64,000 bases of DNA from Physella acuta (GCF_028476545.1 NW_026731982.1:759001-823000); one strand, 5' to 3'. Counted from the first letter of the stretch, positions 23,016-35,148 are shown. The notes: generated from the sequence alone by a model not told the origin. Numbers and translations are program-made.

Positions 23016-23318
23016 AACTATATAAAAAACTTTTTTAAAAACCACGTTTTTCATATGTAGCAACGGACTAAAAAGGAGAAAATAAAATACTTAAAAAAAA
23101 CTTTTTAAAAAACCACGTTTTTCTTGTGGACTAAAAAGTAGAAAATAACTATTTACATACATTTGATGACAAAAAACGTGGGTCGGGCAGATGGGTCGGG
23201 AAATTTGATGGTGAACGTACCCACGTTTTTTGTCATCAAATGTATGTAAATAGTTATTTTCTACTTTTTAGTCCACAAGAAAAACGTGGTTTTTTAAAAA
23301 GTTTTTTTTAAGTATTTT
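23016..23318. repeat. Perfect inverted repeat with 100-bp arms
   Basis: Arm 23084-23183 is the reverse complement of arm 23219-23318, with no mismatch that I can find. The spacer is 35 bp and contains two GGGTCGGG motifs. A diverged direct copy of the outer part of the left arm lies at 23016-23090. The arm contains ACTAAAAAGTAGAAAATAA, also found in the palindromes at 49602 and 50255 and, less exactly, in the Helitron-like elements at 40790-41055 and 42143. Confidence 0.92.
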
Positions 23319-23779
23319 ATTAAAGTTTAAATTAATGTCCGTAGTAGTTCTGATATTCTCTCCCGTGTTACTGGTTTCGTATAATATTTTTTTTATTATC
23401 ATTGGTTTGCTATTATCTAATAGATTTATTTTATCTTGATTATTGCCCTTTCCTGAAAGTCGTATGTGTCTGACTGCCATTTTCTGAAGGTCTTATATTA
23501 TCTATTTGATTACAAGTCTCCGAAAGACTTATGTTATTTATTTGACTGTCATTTTCGGGAGAAAAAAAAACGTTATTAAAAAAAAAAGCTTTTAAATGCT
23601 TTAAAAAAAAAAGAAAACAAAGAATGTTTGCTTTGTTTAGTAAAAGCTTTTGCTGTTTAAAAATGTAAACTATCTCACGAGCGACCAAAGGTTATTTTCT
23701 TATTTTAAGCGCATTTACATAGGTTTTTCTTTTATAATTGTTTCATGTTCTAGTTTTTTACTTTTTAGTAAATAATATT

Positions 23780-23798
23780 TAGAGTGAGAGAGAGAGAG

Positions 23799-23832
<34 letters not shown>

Positions 23833-23846
23833 TGAGAGAGAGAGAA
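23780..23846. repeat. (GA)n microsatellite
   Basis: GA repeats followed by AGTGCGCACATTATA. This layout resembles the 5' end (minus strand) of the Helitron at 55294-56483, where GA repeats are followed by AGAGCGCACATGG. Confidence 0.9.
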
Positions 23847-24640
23847 GTGCGCACATTATATTTTATATATTTCATCGAGCCTTTAGGGGTGGTATATTTT
23901 TTTAAGCGTGACCTTGTTGTCTAAAGCTGAATTAGTTCAGTATAAACATTACCGGCGCTATACTGGATCTTAAATGTTGGGTCGTTGGACTGTCCACACT
24001 CAGGCCAAGACACACGTGTCGTATGTAAGGAGAATCAAGTACAAACGTATAAATACTCTTTAACTTTAATATTCAGACATTTGGCACAGTTATACATTCT
24101 TTTTTATAAGATTGTTGTGCGTCTTCGGCTAACGAGGACTAAGATTGATTACAATAATGTAATTTATGTCTGATGTGTAGCCTACTTTCGTCCACAATCA
24201 TTTCTTTATGCTAACAGATAATATTCAGGTTTCTTTCAATCAAACTAATAATGTGAACGTGTTTGTTTATTATTGAGTGTACTTGTTGCGTCCCTACGTC
24301 TCTGCTGGTTGTTCGCTTTTGTTTTCCTATTTTTGTTATCTGCTGCAAAAATTGTTATAGATTTTATTTTAAAATACACGTACTTTATAACGTATACTTT
24401 CTTTAACAATGAATTATGTGTGCATGCACCATAACATCTAGGATTAATTTAAGCGAACTAGAAATGTGAACCTGTTGTTTAGGAATGAGCGTGTATTGTT
24501 AAAACGAATCATTAGTACTAGAAACAAGACAGTTACTGCTGTTACAGTGTGTGTAAATCTTAGATGAGCATTGTTCCCTTTAATATATCAAGATATATAT
24601 AGAGTTGAGCATCGCCTCTCCATTTATGGTTCAAATATAC

Positions 24641-25045
24641 CAGGGGTCGGAAACCTTTTGAAGCGGAAGAGCCAAAAGTTACAATTTTCAAAATTTCCCT
24701 GGTTTTAAAGAGCCACTAACATTTTTTTTATTTCAAATATTTAATTTTTTTATTTAGATCAGGGGTCGGCAACCTGCGGCTCTTTTGATATCAAGATGCG
24801 GCTCTCCAGCTCCTTGCACAAATACTAATAATCTTAATTAAAAAAAGAAATATTTGAAATAAAACAATGTTAGTGGCTCTTTAAAACCAGGGAAATTTTG
24901 AAAATTGTAACTTTTGGCTCTTCCGCTTCAAAAGGTTGCCGACCCCTGATTTAGATTATTAGTATTTGTTCAAGGAGCTGAAGAGCCGCATCTTGATATC
25001 AGAAGAGCCGCATGCGGCTCGCGAGCCGCAGGTTGCCGACCCCTG
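24641..25045. mobile_element. hAT element (outer), CAGGGGTCGGCAACC family
   Basis: Ends are CAGGGGTCGGAAACC / GGTTGCCGACCCCTG. An 8-bp target duplication AAATATAC lies at 24633-24640 and 25046-25053. Without the nested insertion the element is 208 bp. The right end carries the palindromic CCGCATGCGGCTCGCGAG block. Confidence 0.95.
24760..24948. mobile_element. hAT element (inner), same family, inserted in the outer copy
   Basis: 189 bp, ends CAGGGGTCGGCAACC / GGTTGCCGACCCCTG, opposite orientation to the outer copy. The 8-bp target duplication ATTTAGAT lies at 24752-24759 and 24949-24956. Confidence 0.95.
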
Positions 25046-25730
25046 AAATATACCAACATTAAATTAACAGAGATAAATTGTTTTGAAAACGACAAAAAAC
25101 TACCTCCAAGTCTCGATTAAGGTGAAAGGATCCCAAATAAAAAAGTATGTAACTCACATAGTAATAGTTGTACGTTAAAACAAAAATACAATTAAAAGAT
25201 TTAAAATCTACATAAAAAATGTAATAAACATAGAATTTTATTAAATTTAAATTTTACTTTCTGAAAATTAATTTTTAAAACGTGATTTTGAAATACTGTG
25301 AATCATGCTTTATTGATAACTACTTTTTGGGCAAAGTTACTGAGTTATTTCCCTTGATTATTTAAAATACTATTATGGTATATAATTATCACCGGTTAAT
25401 ATTAGAAACTTATGCAATAATAATTCATATGAACTGTATATTAAAATATCACAATAGTATTAATACATATTTATTTATACACCTGCATATTTTACTTTCG
25501 TAAATTGCTACGCACACGACTAGTATTGGAAACGTTGCATTAATACAAGAACCATTTCGTTACGAATAACAACAAAACTTTAGCAATAACAATTATATCA
25601 ATATAACAAGTAGGCCTATGTATCGATAAGCTCAATATTGTGTATTGCGTCTGTCATTATGCAGAGACGCGATTAAGACTTCGTTAAAAAAGTAAGCTGA
25701 TGTTTAACATAGCCAATAGTACACATTTTC

Positions 25731-26876
25731 AATTATCCTAGGCTTATTTTTTAACGCGTTGCAACATTTTAAAAAAAAAGCACACCCCCTTCCTAAACAT
25801 TATCCGTGGAAATTAAACTTCAAAAATAGACAACAGTTCATTGAAAAAACTAAGTTTAAGCTTCTATTGTTACCCTTATTTTAAAAGATGGTTCTTGCGA
25901 TGACTAAAAAATAAATCGTAACAACAAGACCAGCGCACAGAAAAATTGACCACCACCCCACCACCCCTTCCCGCGCCCCAGAATAAAAAAAACACCTGCC
26001 CTGTATATGTATTTATTTATATTGATTTTCAAATATTTTTTTATAGGAAGTATCGTAATCGTGCACACAAGTCACATACCATTTTGACAGTTTTTATAGT
26101 TTTACACCTCGGTGCTTCATCATGTACGGAGTATAGTGGGCTTATTTTTATCGGGCAGAAATTCTAAATCGAGATTTATTAAAATTTTGGCGTTTGATGC
26201 GTAACCGGGTTAAAAAAAAATACTGTTTTTTGAAATCATGCTTGTGTGTTCATGTAGGCCTATGTGTGTATTATTATGAACGCGATTTTTTGAATAACGT
26301 TACAGCTATGTGGATAATATTTCATATAAAAGTATTATATCAAATGTGTAGTTCTGTATCAACTTTCCATCGATTTCCTGTAAACGGAAGTGAAACTTTT
26401 ATTTTTACTTTTGGTTTTTCAAAAGCCTATAAATTGACAACTTTCTTCGATAGGTAAACGAAATTTCGTCTATAAGTAAAATATTTAATTCTTTGCCATC
26501 TGCTAAAATTTGAGTAATTTCTTTTGTTCGAAAGTAGTATTTTAGTTAATACTTTAACGGTAGATTCCAAAATAGTTATTTTATTGTTGCTGGTGTTAAG
26601 GGTTTTTACTCAGTATTTTTTGTAACGTAGTAAACTTTATTGCAGTCGTAAATGCTATGTTGGTTATGTGTCTCTTTTATGGAAGGAATTGGGACAAATT
26701 AATAATATGCGTGGCAATTGTCTATATTCTCGAAATAATGGGGAAGGGTAAATTCATTGCCGGTCACTTGTCTATAAAATCGATTTAATGGGGCAAAATA
26801 AATACTTTGCGGGACGTCTATATCCTCAAAATAATGGGGAAGGGTAAATACCATGGGGGAAAAAAGAGTGGAGCTA
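25731..26876. other. AT-rich stretch with one degenerate tandem
   Basis: At 26670-26850 about three copies of a ~60-bp unit containing TCTATAT...CGAAATAATGGGGAAGGGTAAAT. Nothing else recognised. Confidence 0.55.
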
Positions 26877-26879
26877 TTA

Positions 26880-27322
26880 TTTAAGCCACATTAATGTAGA
26901 ACTAATGAGACATGTTTAAGCCAAATTAATGTAGACTAATATGACAAGTTTAAGCAACATTAATGTTGAACTAATACGACAAGTTTAAGCCACATTAATG
27001 TAGAACTAATATGACAAGTTTAAGCCACAATAATGTAGACTAATATGACAAGTTTAAGCCACATTAATGTAGAACTAATATGACAAGTTTAAGCCACATT
27101 AGTGTAGAACTAATATGACAAGTTTAAGCCACATTAATGTAGAACTAATATGGCAAGTTTAAGCCACATTAGTGTAGAACTGACAAGTTTAAGCCACATT
27201 AGTGTAGAACTAATATGACAAGTTTAAGCCATATTAATGTAGAACTGACAAGTTTAAGCTACATTAATGTAGAACTTATATTACAAGTTTAAGCCACATT
27301 AATGTATAACTAATATGGCAAG
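26880..27322. repeat. 35-bp minisatellite, about 12 copies
   Basis: The unit reads GTTTAAGCCACATTAATGTA then GAACTAATATGACAA. Several units lack AACTAATAT or have an A deletion. Confidence 0.95.
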
Positions 27323-27391
27323 ACGTAAACTTGAATGGCTGATGACTGTGAACACTGTAGCGTGTATGTTTTAACTCACACATAAAATACA

Positions 27392-27425
27392 CTAGACATT
27401 CTGCCTAGCTTCGCTTAGAGTTTTT
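27392..27425 (-). mobile_element. Helitron-like 3' terminus, minus strand
   Basis: Read on the minus strand it gives CTAAGCGAAGCTAGGCAG, then AATGTCTAG followed by T: the same hairpin and CTAG end as at 2231 and 55294. The 5' end, expected to the right, was not located. Confidence 0.6.
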
Positions 27426-27429
27426 AAAA

Positions 27430-28330
27430 AAACGTTTTTAATGTTTAATTTATTTTTTTTTTATTTTTTTATTTTTTTCTCAGAGATGTAACTTACAGTT
27501 TCAGTTTTCCTAGCATGTTCGCTTTAGTATTATTGTTTACATCATAGGCTTTTGAGGATTGATACAGATTTACAGTAGTAATATTTCTGTCCCTTCTTAA
27601 GATGGTTTACGTATAAATAGCTCTAATACAAAACGTCTAATTACAACGTTGTTAAAAAAAAATAACTTGAAAGTGCAAATGTGTAATTAGATTGGCGTGG
27701 TGGGCTGAAGGGGGTTGGGGCTTTTATGTATAGCTGAAATACATTTTGGATTAAAGAAAACTAAAATGATACACATTTAAGCTACCGGAAAAGTTATATT
27801 TATTATAATTAGACACATCTAACCAAACATTTTTCCCCTTTCAAACATCTATATCTATAGCAGTCCTAAATTATTTTTTTTCAAACATTTAAATTGGTAA
27901 TAATAATTTTTTTTTGATTTTACACAGCTTTAAATAAATTAACATGGAGAAAATAAAATGAGATAAGAACTAGACTAAAATAAGGTGTGCAAGCTCGATT
28001 ACTTTTGACTGCTTAGTTTACTATGCTTCATCCTTATCTGCAATACAATAAAAAATCCAATTGTAAGTGATAATAAAAGCTGTATTTTATTGAATTGAAT
28101 TTTTAATAGTTAACCTAATATATATTAAAATATCAAAAAGTTAAACTATTTAAATAGAGTAACGAATATTTTTTTTAATATTTATATAACATGTTATATG
28201 GAACAATCTAATAATTTTTGCACAACTATTTTTAAATAAAAATGTAAAAACAAATCGATTTTTCCTTCTTTTTCAATTCTTCTAGCATTATTATTTAAAT
28301 GTTATTTAGGAAAATATCTATGTAATATTT
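27430..28330. other. AT-rich stretch without recognised features
   Basis: Long T and A runs; no gene or element terminus. Confidence 0.5.
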
Positions 28331-28334
28331 ATAT

Positions 28335-28500
28335 GAAAGGTAGTAACATTAAATTCAACGTCACGCATTAAATGTTACTTGCAACAGTTACTTCCAGTTT
28401 CATATTATTTAAACATATTAAGGTAGATAATACAAACGTTTTGTTCCGAAATATATTTAAACATTATATTTATAAACTTTGAATAAAATAAGCGGATTAT
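28335..28500 (+). repeat. Fragment of the LINE leader repeat
   Basis: Sequence with AACAGTTACTTCC, TTATTTAAACATATTAAGG and CCGAAA.ATA motifs matches 41385-41485 and 43310-43400, the leader regions of the LINE-like units. Confidence 0.6.
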
Positions 28501-28661
28501 TGTCATCTTTTATGTACAATGTGTATACACATGTTTATAAGTAGTATAATTTAAAACTTAATGGGTTGGACACTTATTAATCTTACCTATTCACCAATCG
28601 AAACACTTTGAATAATTTAATATGTATATTGCTTTTTATAAAAACTTTCGTTTCCTTACAG

Positions 28662-29235
28662 CAGGGGTCGGCAATCTGCGGCTCGCGAGCCGCATGCGGC
28701 TATTTTCGTGTCCAGTTGCGGCTCTTGCGCTCCATGCAGAAATATAAATAATTATTTTATTTTATTTTCAAAACTTATAAAAATATTAGTCTGCAACACT
28801 CGGTAATAAACGATTTAACAATAGATATAAACAATAAACATTCACTATTCTACTAGAATATTTAGTTACTCCCTATATCAGTGTACTTCCTGTTACATTG
28901 TCCATTCCGAGTTGAAACATTCAACTTCATAAAGAAACTAAACCAGCTAAGTGTAAAACTGAAAGGAAAACGCAGCCTATGTCTTGCTTAGAAAAGTGGT
29001 TTGCTTCGAAAAAAAAATACTTTTTTGTTGAATAGGCCTACATGGTGAGCGGTAAATTACTTAATTACGAAAAAATCTGAAAAAATATCGTTAATATAAA
29101 CAAAATGAAGGATGTTTTCACTGAGAGATTTGAGCAATTCAAACAAAACAAATGCAAGTATTCTGACTTACATAATAGATCCTCTCAACATAAATTCAAA
29201 TGAGATTATTTCATATATTCAAAGCTATTTATTTT

Positions 29236-29280
<45 letters not shown>

Positions 29281-29391
29281 CCCTAAACAAATATACTATT
29301 GACATAAAAATGTTAGTGGCTCTTTAAAAACCGGGTAATGTTGTAAATTGTAACTTTTGGCTCTTTCGGCTCAAAAGGTTGCCGACCCCTG
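28662..29391. mobile_element. Longer hAT element, CAGGGGTCGGCAACC family, 730 bp
   Basis: Ends are CAGGGGTCGGCAATC / GGTTGCCGACCCCTG. A perfect 8-bp target duplication CCTTACAG lies at 28654-28661 and 29392-29399. It holds about 500 bp of internal sequence absent from the ~200-bp family members, plus a (TA)n tract at 29240-29278. Broken frames include a K.YFFVE-like stretch (about 29010-29030), which faintly recalls the N-terminal zinc-finger region of hAT transposases. That reading is weak. Confidence 0.92.
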
Positions 29392-29561
29392 CCTTACAGC
29401 TCTGTAGAAAGATGCAATGCATTTTTTTTAGAATACTACGATTGATGAACAAAGTAATGTAACAGCTGACGCTTCTCGGACAACGTTGAACTCGCTGATA
29501 CAGATTACAAAACAAAGACATACACACAAGAGAACTTTATATAAAAATATAATACTTCGAC

Positions 29562-29790
29562 ACCCTAAATTGTCGAATCTGTAAGCTTACAACAGAGAAA
29601 AACTTGCTCAAACACTTTGCAAAAAACCACCCAAAAGACCTAACACACACATGTTTGTATTTCGAGGATGCGAAATCCATATTTACCACGAAGAAACGGC
29701 TAAAAACTGCGGCATACAACGAAGTTTACCGCAGACAAGACTCAATCATTGAAGTAACATATGTCTTTAATAATCGTAAAATGTTGTATT
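29562..29790 (+). pseudogene. Zinc-finger fragment related to the LINE ORF1 at 43591
   Basis: The plus frame reads TLNCRICKLTTEKNLLKHFA then KNHPKDLTHTC. C-X2-C-X10-H-X4-H forms one C2H2 finger, and HFAKNHPKDLTHTC parallels HFAENHQEVTMHDC in the ORF1-like protein at 43591-44439. A second finger is recognisable by position but has lost ligands. It ends at a stop at 29790. Confidence 0.5.
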
Positions 29791-29799
29791 AAAGTAAAA

Positions 29800-30630
29800 C
29801 TTTAATTTTTTATCTGATAAAAATCCCGTTTAAAATGAACTATATATGTATCAGATTATATGCAAATTATATAATTAAAACATCGTCTAATTTTGTAATG
29901 TAAATATTTGTTAATAAAAGGAAAACAAAATTGAACTTTACATTCTTTTTTCAGTCTTGAAATGTACAACACATCAACTCACACGCTATAAAAAGGACAC
30001 CACCATGGTTAGAACACGCGTCATTGAGTCAGATGCCTGTTACGCCTTACCCAACCCGTTACGTTATACGTTCATTGTCGACCCAACCATATGCTGTAAA
30101 TACCTCAGTACAACCATAAAATTACTACATTTGCAATGTCTTGTGTTGACATACTATAGTATATGCTCATGATTATGTATAACCAATAAAATAAAGAGAA
30201 TTGTTAATCATATGGTGTATGTACTACACATACTCCTCAAAAACCCATCTTCAAAAAAACACTTTTTTAATCTCCGAACCAGAACCCACACATGTGTTGT
30301 TGTTTTTTGTCCCATTGACCCATCCTCTCGCTCGAATTTAAAGGTTTTACTAGCACATGCTTACATTTTATTACCTCTCTGTATAAACATTGTACATTTA
30401 TGTTGTTAAAATGGTCTAAACAACATATTAATGTATTTATTTATTATACATGTATAGTTATTTGTTAATCCATCTTCATTATGTTTTTTTTAAATTGTAC
30501 ATTTTTAAAATATTTCAGTTTCGTTAGATGCTCGAAATTATGTAAAATATGTTGATGTACTTGTTGTAAATCGCAAATACAAGTTGGGCCTATAAATAAA
30601 AAAAAACAATATAATACAAAGAAACATCCA
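29800..30630. other. AT-rich stretch without recognised features
   Basis: No gene, RNA or element terminus supported. Confidence 0.5.
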
Positions 30631-30689
30631 CATTTTAACGAAGTGTCACATGTAAGAAAGGCAACTCACACTTTTTACAATTTTTTTTA

Positions 30690-31065
30690 CAAATCCCATG
30701 CTATAAAACTACAGGCAAACATGGATACATATATATCACAAGACATCAGCCCAAATATAACAAGAGACGGGGAAACACAATCTGCAAACACGCAGTCCCC
30801 ACAAAGGAAGGTAGTGTAAGGATACCGCCTACTCTCTTTCAACAACGACAAAGAAAGAATAAAACACACAATCAGAACACGGAACAGCCACCTGCTATCA
30901 ATGTGAAACTAACTTTGAAAGCAGCAAACACATTGCTGATAAAGAACGTTTGACGAGAACTCTACGTTTCCTGCTAAAGTCAAACTTATGTAACATACTA
31001 TATTACAACTAAAACATAAATGGAGCCAATCACATTGATTAGTGTGGGTTGTTTGTTGGCTTGGT
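30690..31065 (+). pseudogene. LINE ORF2 C-terminal fragment
   Basis: Nearly the same DNA as 41770-42085, including ATACCGCCTACTCTCTTTCA at about 30823. Across frames it reads YRLLSFNNDKER, then CYQCETNFESSKHIADKERL. The C-X2-C motif and the YRLL.FN segment match the C-terminal family tail described at 9720. The two frames are offset, so it is broken. The downstream flank TTACAACTAAAACATAAAT is also shared with 42066. Confidence 0.6.
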
Positions 31066-31069
31066 TTAT

Positions 31070-31662
31070 GATTAAATATGATCGTGGCCATTTGTTTTAC
31101 ATGTTTTACAGTCCTTGTAAGACGACATTGAAAGTCCAAGCTCGGCCTTCATAAACAAGACGAACACGACTAGTGTATGGATCTAGTATTACACGTTTTT
31201 ATTGGTAACCAGATGTTGTTTCATTTAGTCTTGTTTTGTGACACATTTGTGGTTGTTCGTCCTATATGTTGTGATCACACGTAAAGGCGTGTCCGTATGT
31301 TCACAACATATGTCATCATGTTTTGTAATCAACATCAAAAAGTTTTATGTTGACTTTATTTTGCAACACGGTTACCCAAACCAACCAATTGGGGTTTCTA
31401 TACAAATCCTGTTATCAGCAAACGTTTATACACAAATGACAGATAGTCAAAAACGATCTACTAGATACTAAGCATATGTTTGTTCTTTAGGATTAGTTTT
31501 AGGCCGAGCATTTCTAATAAAATATCATTTGAGAAGCGATATATTTTTGAGTTATCGAAATAAACTTATATTTAAAAACTTAGGGTAACAATAAAAGCTT
31601 AAATTAACAATCCAAACACTACTGACTGTTTTTGACTGTTGATTTTTGTGTGGGGTAAGTGG
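31070..31662. other. AT-rich stretch; small family G fragment
   Basis: About 31250-31300 contains GTTGTTCGTCCTATATGTTG and CACGTAAAGGCGTGTCCGT, matching part of the family G repeat near 59070-59120 in reverse. Otherwise nothing recognised. Confidence 0.5.
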
Positions 31663-31670
31663 GGTAAGGG

Positions 31671-32005
31671 CAGAGGCGTAGCGAGGGTGGGGGGAAGGGG
31701 TGCGGACCGCACCGGGTGACACCATTTAGGGGGTGATACCAAGGAAAAAATATGTAAAATATATAGTGAAAAAATTGAGGGGGGAGGGGCGCAAATTGAA
31801 AGTTCGAGGGGGAGGGGGTGCAAATCGAAAGTTTGAGACGAGGGTGCAAATCGAAAGTTCGAGATGGGTGCAAATCGAAAGTTTGAGGGTGGGGGGGTGC
31901 AAATCGAAAATTGAAAGTTTGTCCCCGGGAAGAGTCGCTACGCCTCTGAGGGGGCGACACCATTAAGTGCCGCACCGGGTGACACCCGACCTCGCTACGC
32001 CACTG
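31671..32005. mobile_element. hAT-type MITE, CAGNGGCGTAGCGAG family, 335 bp, composite
   Basis: Ends are CAGAGGCGTAGCGAGG / CCTCGCTACGCCACTG. A perfect 8-bp target duplication GGTAAGGG lies at 31663-31670 and 32006-32013. An internal GTCGCTACGCCTCTG (31933-31947) is a second copy of the family end. Two GCACCGGGTGACACC motifs and four GGTGCAAATCGAAAGTT-type modules fill the core. It looks like two family members fused. Confidence 0.93.
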
Positions 32006-32013
32006 GGTAAGGG

Positions 32014-32670
32014 CATTGTTTTACATTACAAAAATCGGCGCATAATAATTATAAATGAACTTAGTGGCTATGTTAAACATCTTCCTTAATTTTCTTTTCT
32101 TTAAACAACTATTAATCGCGTTTCTGCTCAACACCAGAAACACTAAGTATAAAGAGTACCTTTAAACTACTATTTACTACTAATATTGACCTGCAATAGT
32201 TATCCACCGTGATAGAAACTAAAACAATCAGGGGACATAAACCAGTAACATTACACAATAAAAGCTGTATTAATAAAGAAGGATTTTAAAGTCATGACGA
32301 TATTTTCGATTATATTCTTCAAACAAAAAAAAATTTATCTAAACAAACCTTTTTTATTTTTGATTAAAAAGTAAATAAAATATTTTTTTTTGTATAGTTA
32401 TGATTAAATATTTAACTTTAACAGATATAAAGTACATACATTTTACCTTTGGATTGTTCCCTACTCTACCTTAATCACCTACCACTTATGGTTTAAAGTA
32501 TTTGTTACTGCTTATTTTTTCTATTTTAATCATGTCTGGAGAGATAACACACAACTCTCTGTAGCTGGCTAAAGTTAAAGGGAAATAATGCCCCACTGAG
32601 AATAACACAAACAGTAGATGACTGTTTTAAATATATAATGTTAATATCCTCACACATTTAAAATAATTAC
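32014..32670. other. AT-rich stretch without recognised features
   Basis: No gene or element terminus supported. Confidence 0.5.
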
Positions 32671-32986
32671 TAAGTGACTGGTCAGTAGATAGAACCAGTA
32701 GAAAGATTTATAAGTGACTGGTCAGTGGATAGAACCAGTAGAAAGATTTATAAGTGACTGGTCAGTGGATAGAACCATTAGAAAGATTGACTGATCAGTA
32801 GATAGAACCAGTAGAAAGATTGACTGATCAGTAGATAGAACCAGTAGAAAGATTGACTGATCAGTAGATAGAACCAGTAGAAAGATTGACTGATCAGTAG
32901 ATAGAACCAGTAGAAAGATTGACTGATCAGTAGATAGAACCAGTAGAAAGATTGACTGGCCAATGGATAGAACCAGTAGAAAGATT
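32671..32986. repeat. 33-bp minisatellite with longer starter units
   Basis: Units of TTGACTGATCAGTAGATAGA then ACCAGTAGAAAGA (33 bp) follow 39-40-bp units in which TTTATAAGTGACTGGTC replaces the first part. About nine copies. The minus-strand SQSFYWFYLLI repeat frame is a by-product of the 33-bp period. Confidence 0.95.
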
Positions 32987-32989
32987 TAG

Positions 32990-33654
32990 TATATGATTAA
33001 ATTTTAAATATTAAGTTTAATTTAGATGCAATACCCTTAGCTTTATTAAGTACTTCATTTTTTAAGAAGGCATGTTTTCATTTTACCAACATTGCCGGTG
33101 TATGGTCAATCGTACTCCAAATTATTTACCTCATGTTATATAATGTTTATGTTTTTCGAACACTCGTTCATCAATAAAGAAAAAAAAAATATGTCTGGTC
33201 GGGAAAAAGTGGTAAGGGACTCGGCCAAGTGAACATTTAAACAAACCCAGAAGAACATAATGTGAGTTCAGAGAAATCATTTTTCAAAGATATTAAACTG
33301 AAGGGGGGGGGGCAGTCAGTACCCACCTAAAGAATAATCTAATATAACTTATAAAAGGCAAACGATCTGCTACATTTGATAAACTGATTATAGAAGAGAT
33401 ATTAATCCATGAACGGGGTATACATCAGCGTTAAATGACAAAACTGTATAATTTAGGGACGTTAAGCGAATGGCCAGTTACAATATTTTGAGAATAATTG
33501 TTTTAGAGTCTACAGATGAGAGAGATCTCCAATAAATCCAACCTCTGCTCGAGCATACTCTTGCTTGACGTGAAGAGATAAGGTCAAGGAGGTGTGCTAA
33601 AGTGGATCCTACCCGCCTTCATCAAAGAAACAGTCAATGTTATTTTAGATAGCA
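32990..33654. other. AT-rich stretch without recognised features
   Basis: A short G run at 33304-33312; no gene or element terminus supported. Confidence 0.5.
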
Positions 33655-33659
33655 TTAAG

Positions 33660-33895
33660 TAGGGTGGCAAGGGGGGGGGGGGCAGGTGGGTTGGAAAAAT
33701 AAATTGAAAGGTTGAGGGGGGGGGGTGCAAATCGAAATTTTGAGGGGGGGGGGGTGGGTGCAAATCGTAATGTTGAGGAGGGGTGGTCAAAATCAAAAGT
33801 TTTAGTGGGGGGGGGAGGAAATCGAAATTTTAGACGGGGGGGGGGGGGGTGTTGCAAATCGAAAGTTTGAGGGGGGGGGGTGCAAATCGAACCGA
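33660..33895. mobile_element. G-tract MITE, degenerate
   Basis: Seven G runs alternate with TGCAAATCGAAAGTTTGAGG-type modules, as in the MITEs at 10989, 19353 and 31671, but the CAGNGGCG ends are lost. Possible decayed direct repeats GCATTAAG / GCATTACA lie at the two sides. Confidence 0.65.
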
Positions 33896-33899
33896 ATAC

Positions 33900-34871
33900 C
33901 GCATTACAAATCGCCAAAAGTGACAAGTAGGCCGTTGACTTTTGCCCTACTTCACCCACAGATGAGCCGTCACATTCTATAGAAGTGGAGACAGGAGGGG
34001 AGGTGCACACCCTACTACTCCAGCTCGAGGGACGTATGACGTCGTGCCCTCTGTGTAAAACAACAAGACAAGGCCCTTCATCACGCAGAAATCAACACAT
34101 ACGTGAACGAGATAACATACATGTAGACAGAGAAGATAACTACATTGTAGACCTTGAAAGCGAAGAGTACACGACAACAGACGACGAAACCACGACTCAA
34201 CGAGAAACAGGAGGTCAACACGAAGAAGAAGAATGGCACCAAGACGAGTGGAGCACCGTCAGCAGGAAAAAGAAAATAGCAAACAGACAGTACCGAGCCA
34301 AGGACAGCAACAGACGTAACAGAACAGACCACATAAACACTATCGAGCAAATAGCCAGCCCGACTAAGCTTGACAGGTAAAGTATCAAACGACCACCAGG
34401 GAAATTTATCAGCCCACCAAGCCATAACTCAACCAAGGCGGACCAGGCATGGGAGATAACATTCAAGACTTGCAATCATCACCCTCAACATCCAAGGCAT
34501 AAGACAGAAAGATAAGTAGTTAAGACAACTAATACACACTTACACACCAGACGTCATAGCAATACAAGAAACTAACTTTAAAGACAAACACATAGCGGAC
34601 ATTCACACGTAGCCTAGGGCTCACACACGCATACCACAGTCTAAGTAAGGTAACAACAGGTAGTGGCACATCCATATTCAACATCTCCAATCACTACAAA
34701 GTAAAAGACACACATAACAAATAGAAAACTGATAATAGTGACTATACAGGGACAAACAGAGACACTAGCAATAGTCAACGTACATGGACAGACGGAAAAA
34801 AGAAACACCAACTACTATATAGACATAAATAAACTGCTGACAATAAAATACAAACAACAAAAAAATCAGTG
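33900..34871 (+). pseudogene. LINE fragment: ORF1 tail and start of ORF2 endonuclease
   Basis: A 131-codon frame (33985-34380) is charged and contains CPLCKTT near its start, then a long acidic stretch (ESEEYTTTDDETTT) and basic SRKKKIANRQYR; I read it as the C-terminal part of a LINE ORF1. From 34472 another frame reads AIITLNIQGIRQKDK then TPDVIAIQETNFK. This is the N-terminal APE-type endonuclease signature (Asn of LNIQG, Glu of QETN). Further on, ETLAIVNVHGQTEKRNTNYY fits the next endonuclease segment. Several stops and frame changes interrupt ORF2, and no reverse transcriptase follows. The left side abuts the G-tract MITE. Confidence 0.75.
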
Positions 34872-34996
34872 ACCGGAAGTACTAATTTACGCTTTGTTGA
34901 CTGTTGTTCTTTTAAAAACTTAGTGTTAGAACAATCATATATGTATTACATTCTAATAATTTACATATTTTTAATAAAATATACATCGAATAGTAA

Positions 34997-34997
<1 letters not shown>

Positions 34998-35083
<86 letters not shown>
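34998..35083. repeat. (TA)n microsatellite
   Basis: Uninterrupted TA dinucleotides. Confidence 0.97.
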
Positions 35084-35087
<4 letters not shown>

Positions 35088-35148
35088 GAGTACTATGAGA
35101 CTAAAACAAAACAACCAGCTGTCCCATCCAAACAGCTGTAATTAGTGC

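Larger units (their letters stand above)
23990..25730 (-). repeat. Dispersed repeat family D/E, reversed copy with nested hAT elements
   Basis: It matches 37800-38890 in the same orientation, and 16480-16990 and 54490-55290 in reverse. Shared landmarks include TGTACTTGTTGCGTCCC, GCATCGCCTCTCCAT and AACTACTTTTTG. The paralogue at 38306-38316 lacks the hAT insertion and so shows the empty site. Element class unknown; no coding capacity seen. Confidence 0.85.

Noticed and set aside
31599-31975. Proline-rich frames across G/C-run MITEs
   Set aside because: Proline, glycine and histidine repeats arise from homopolymer runs in the MITE; same at 6318-6755 and 33584-34010.
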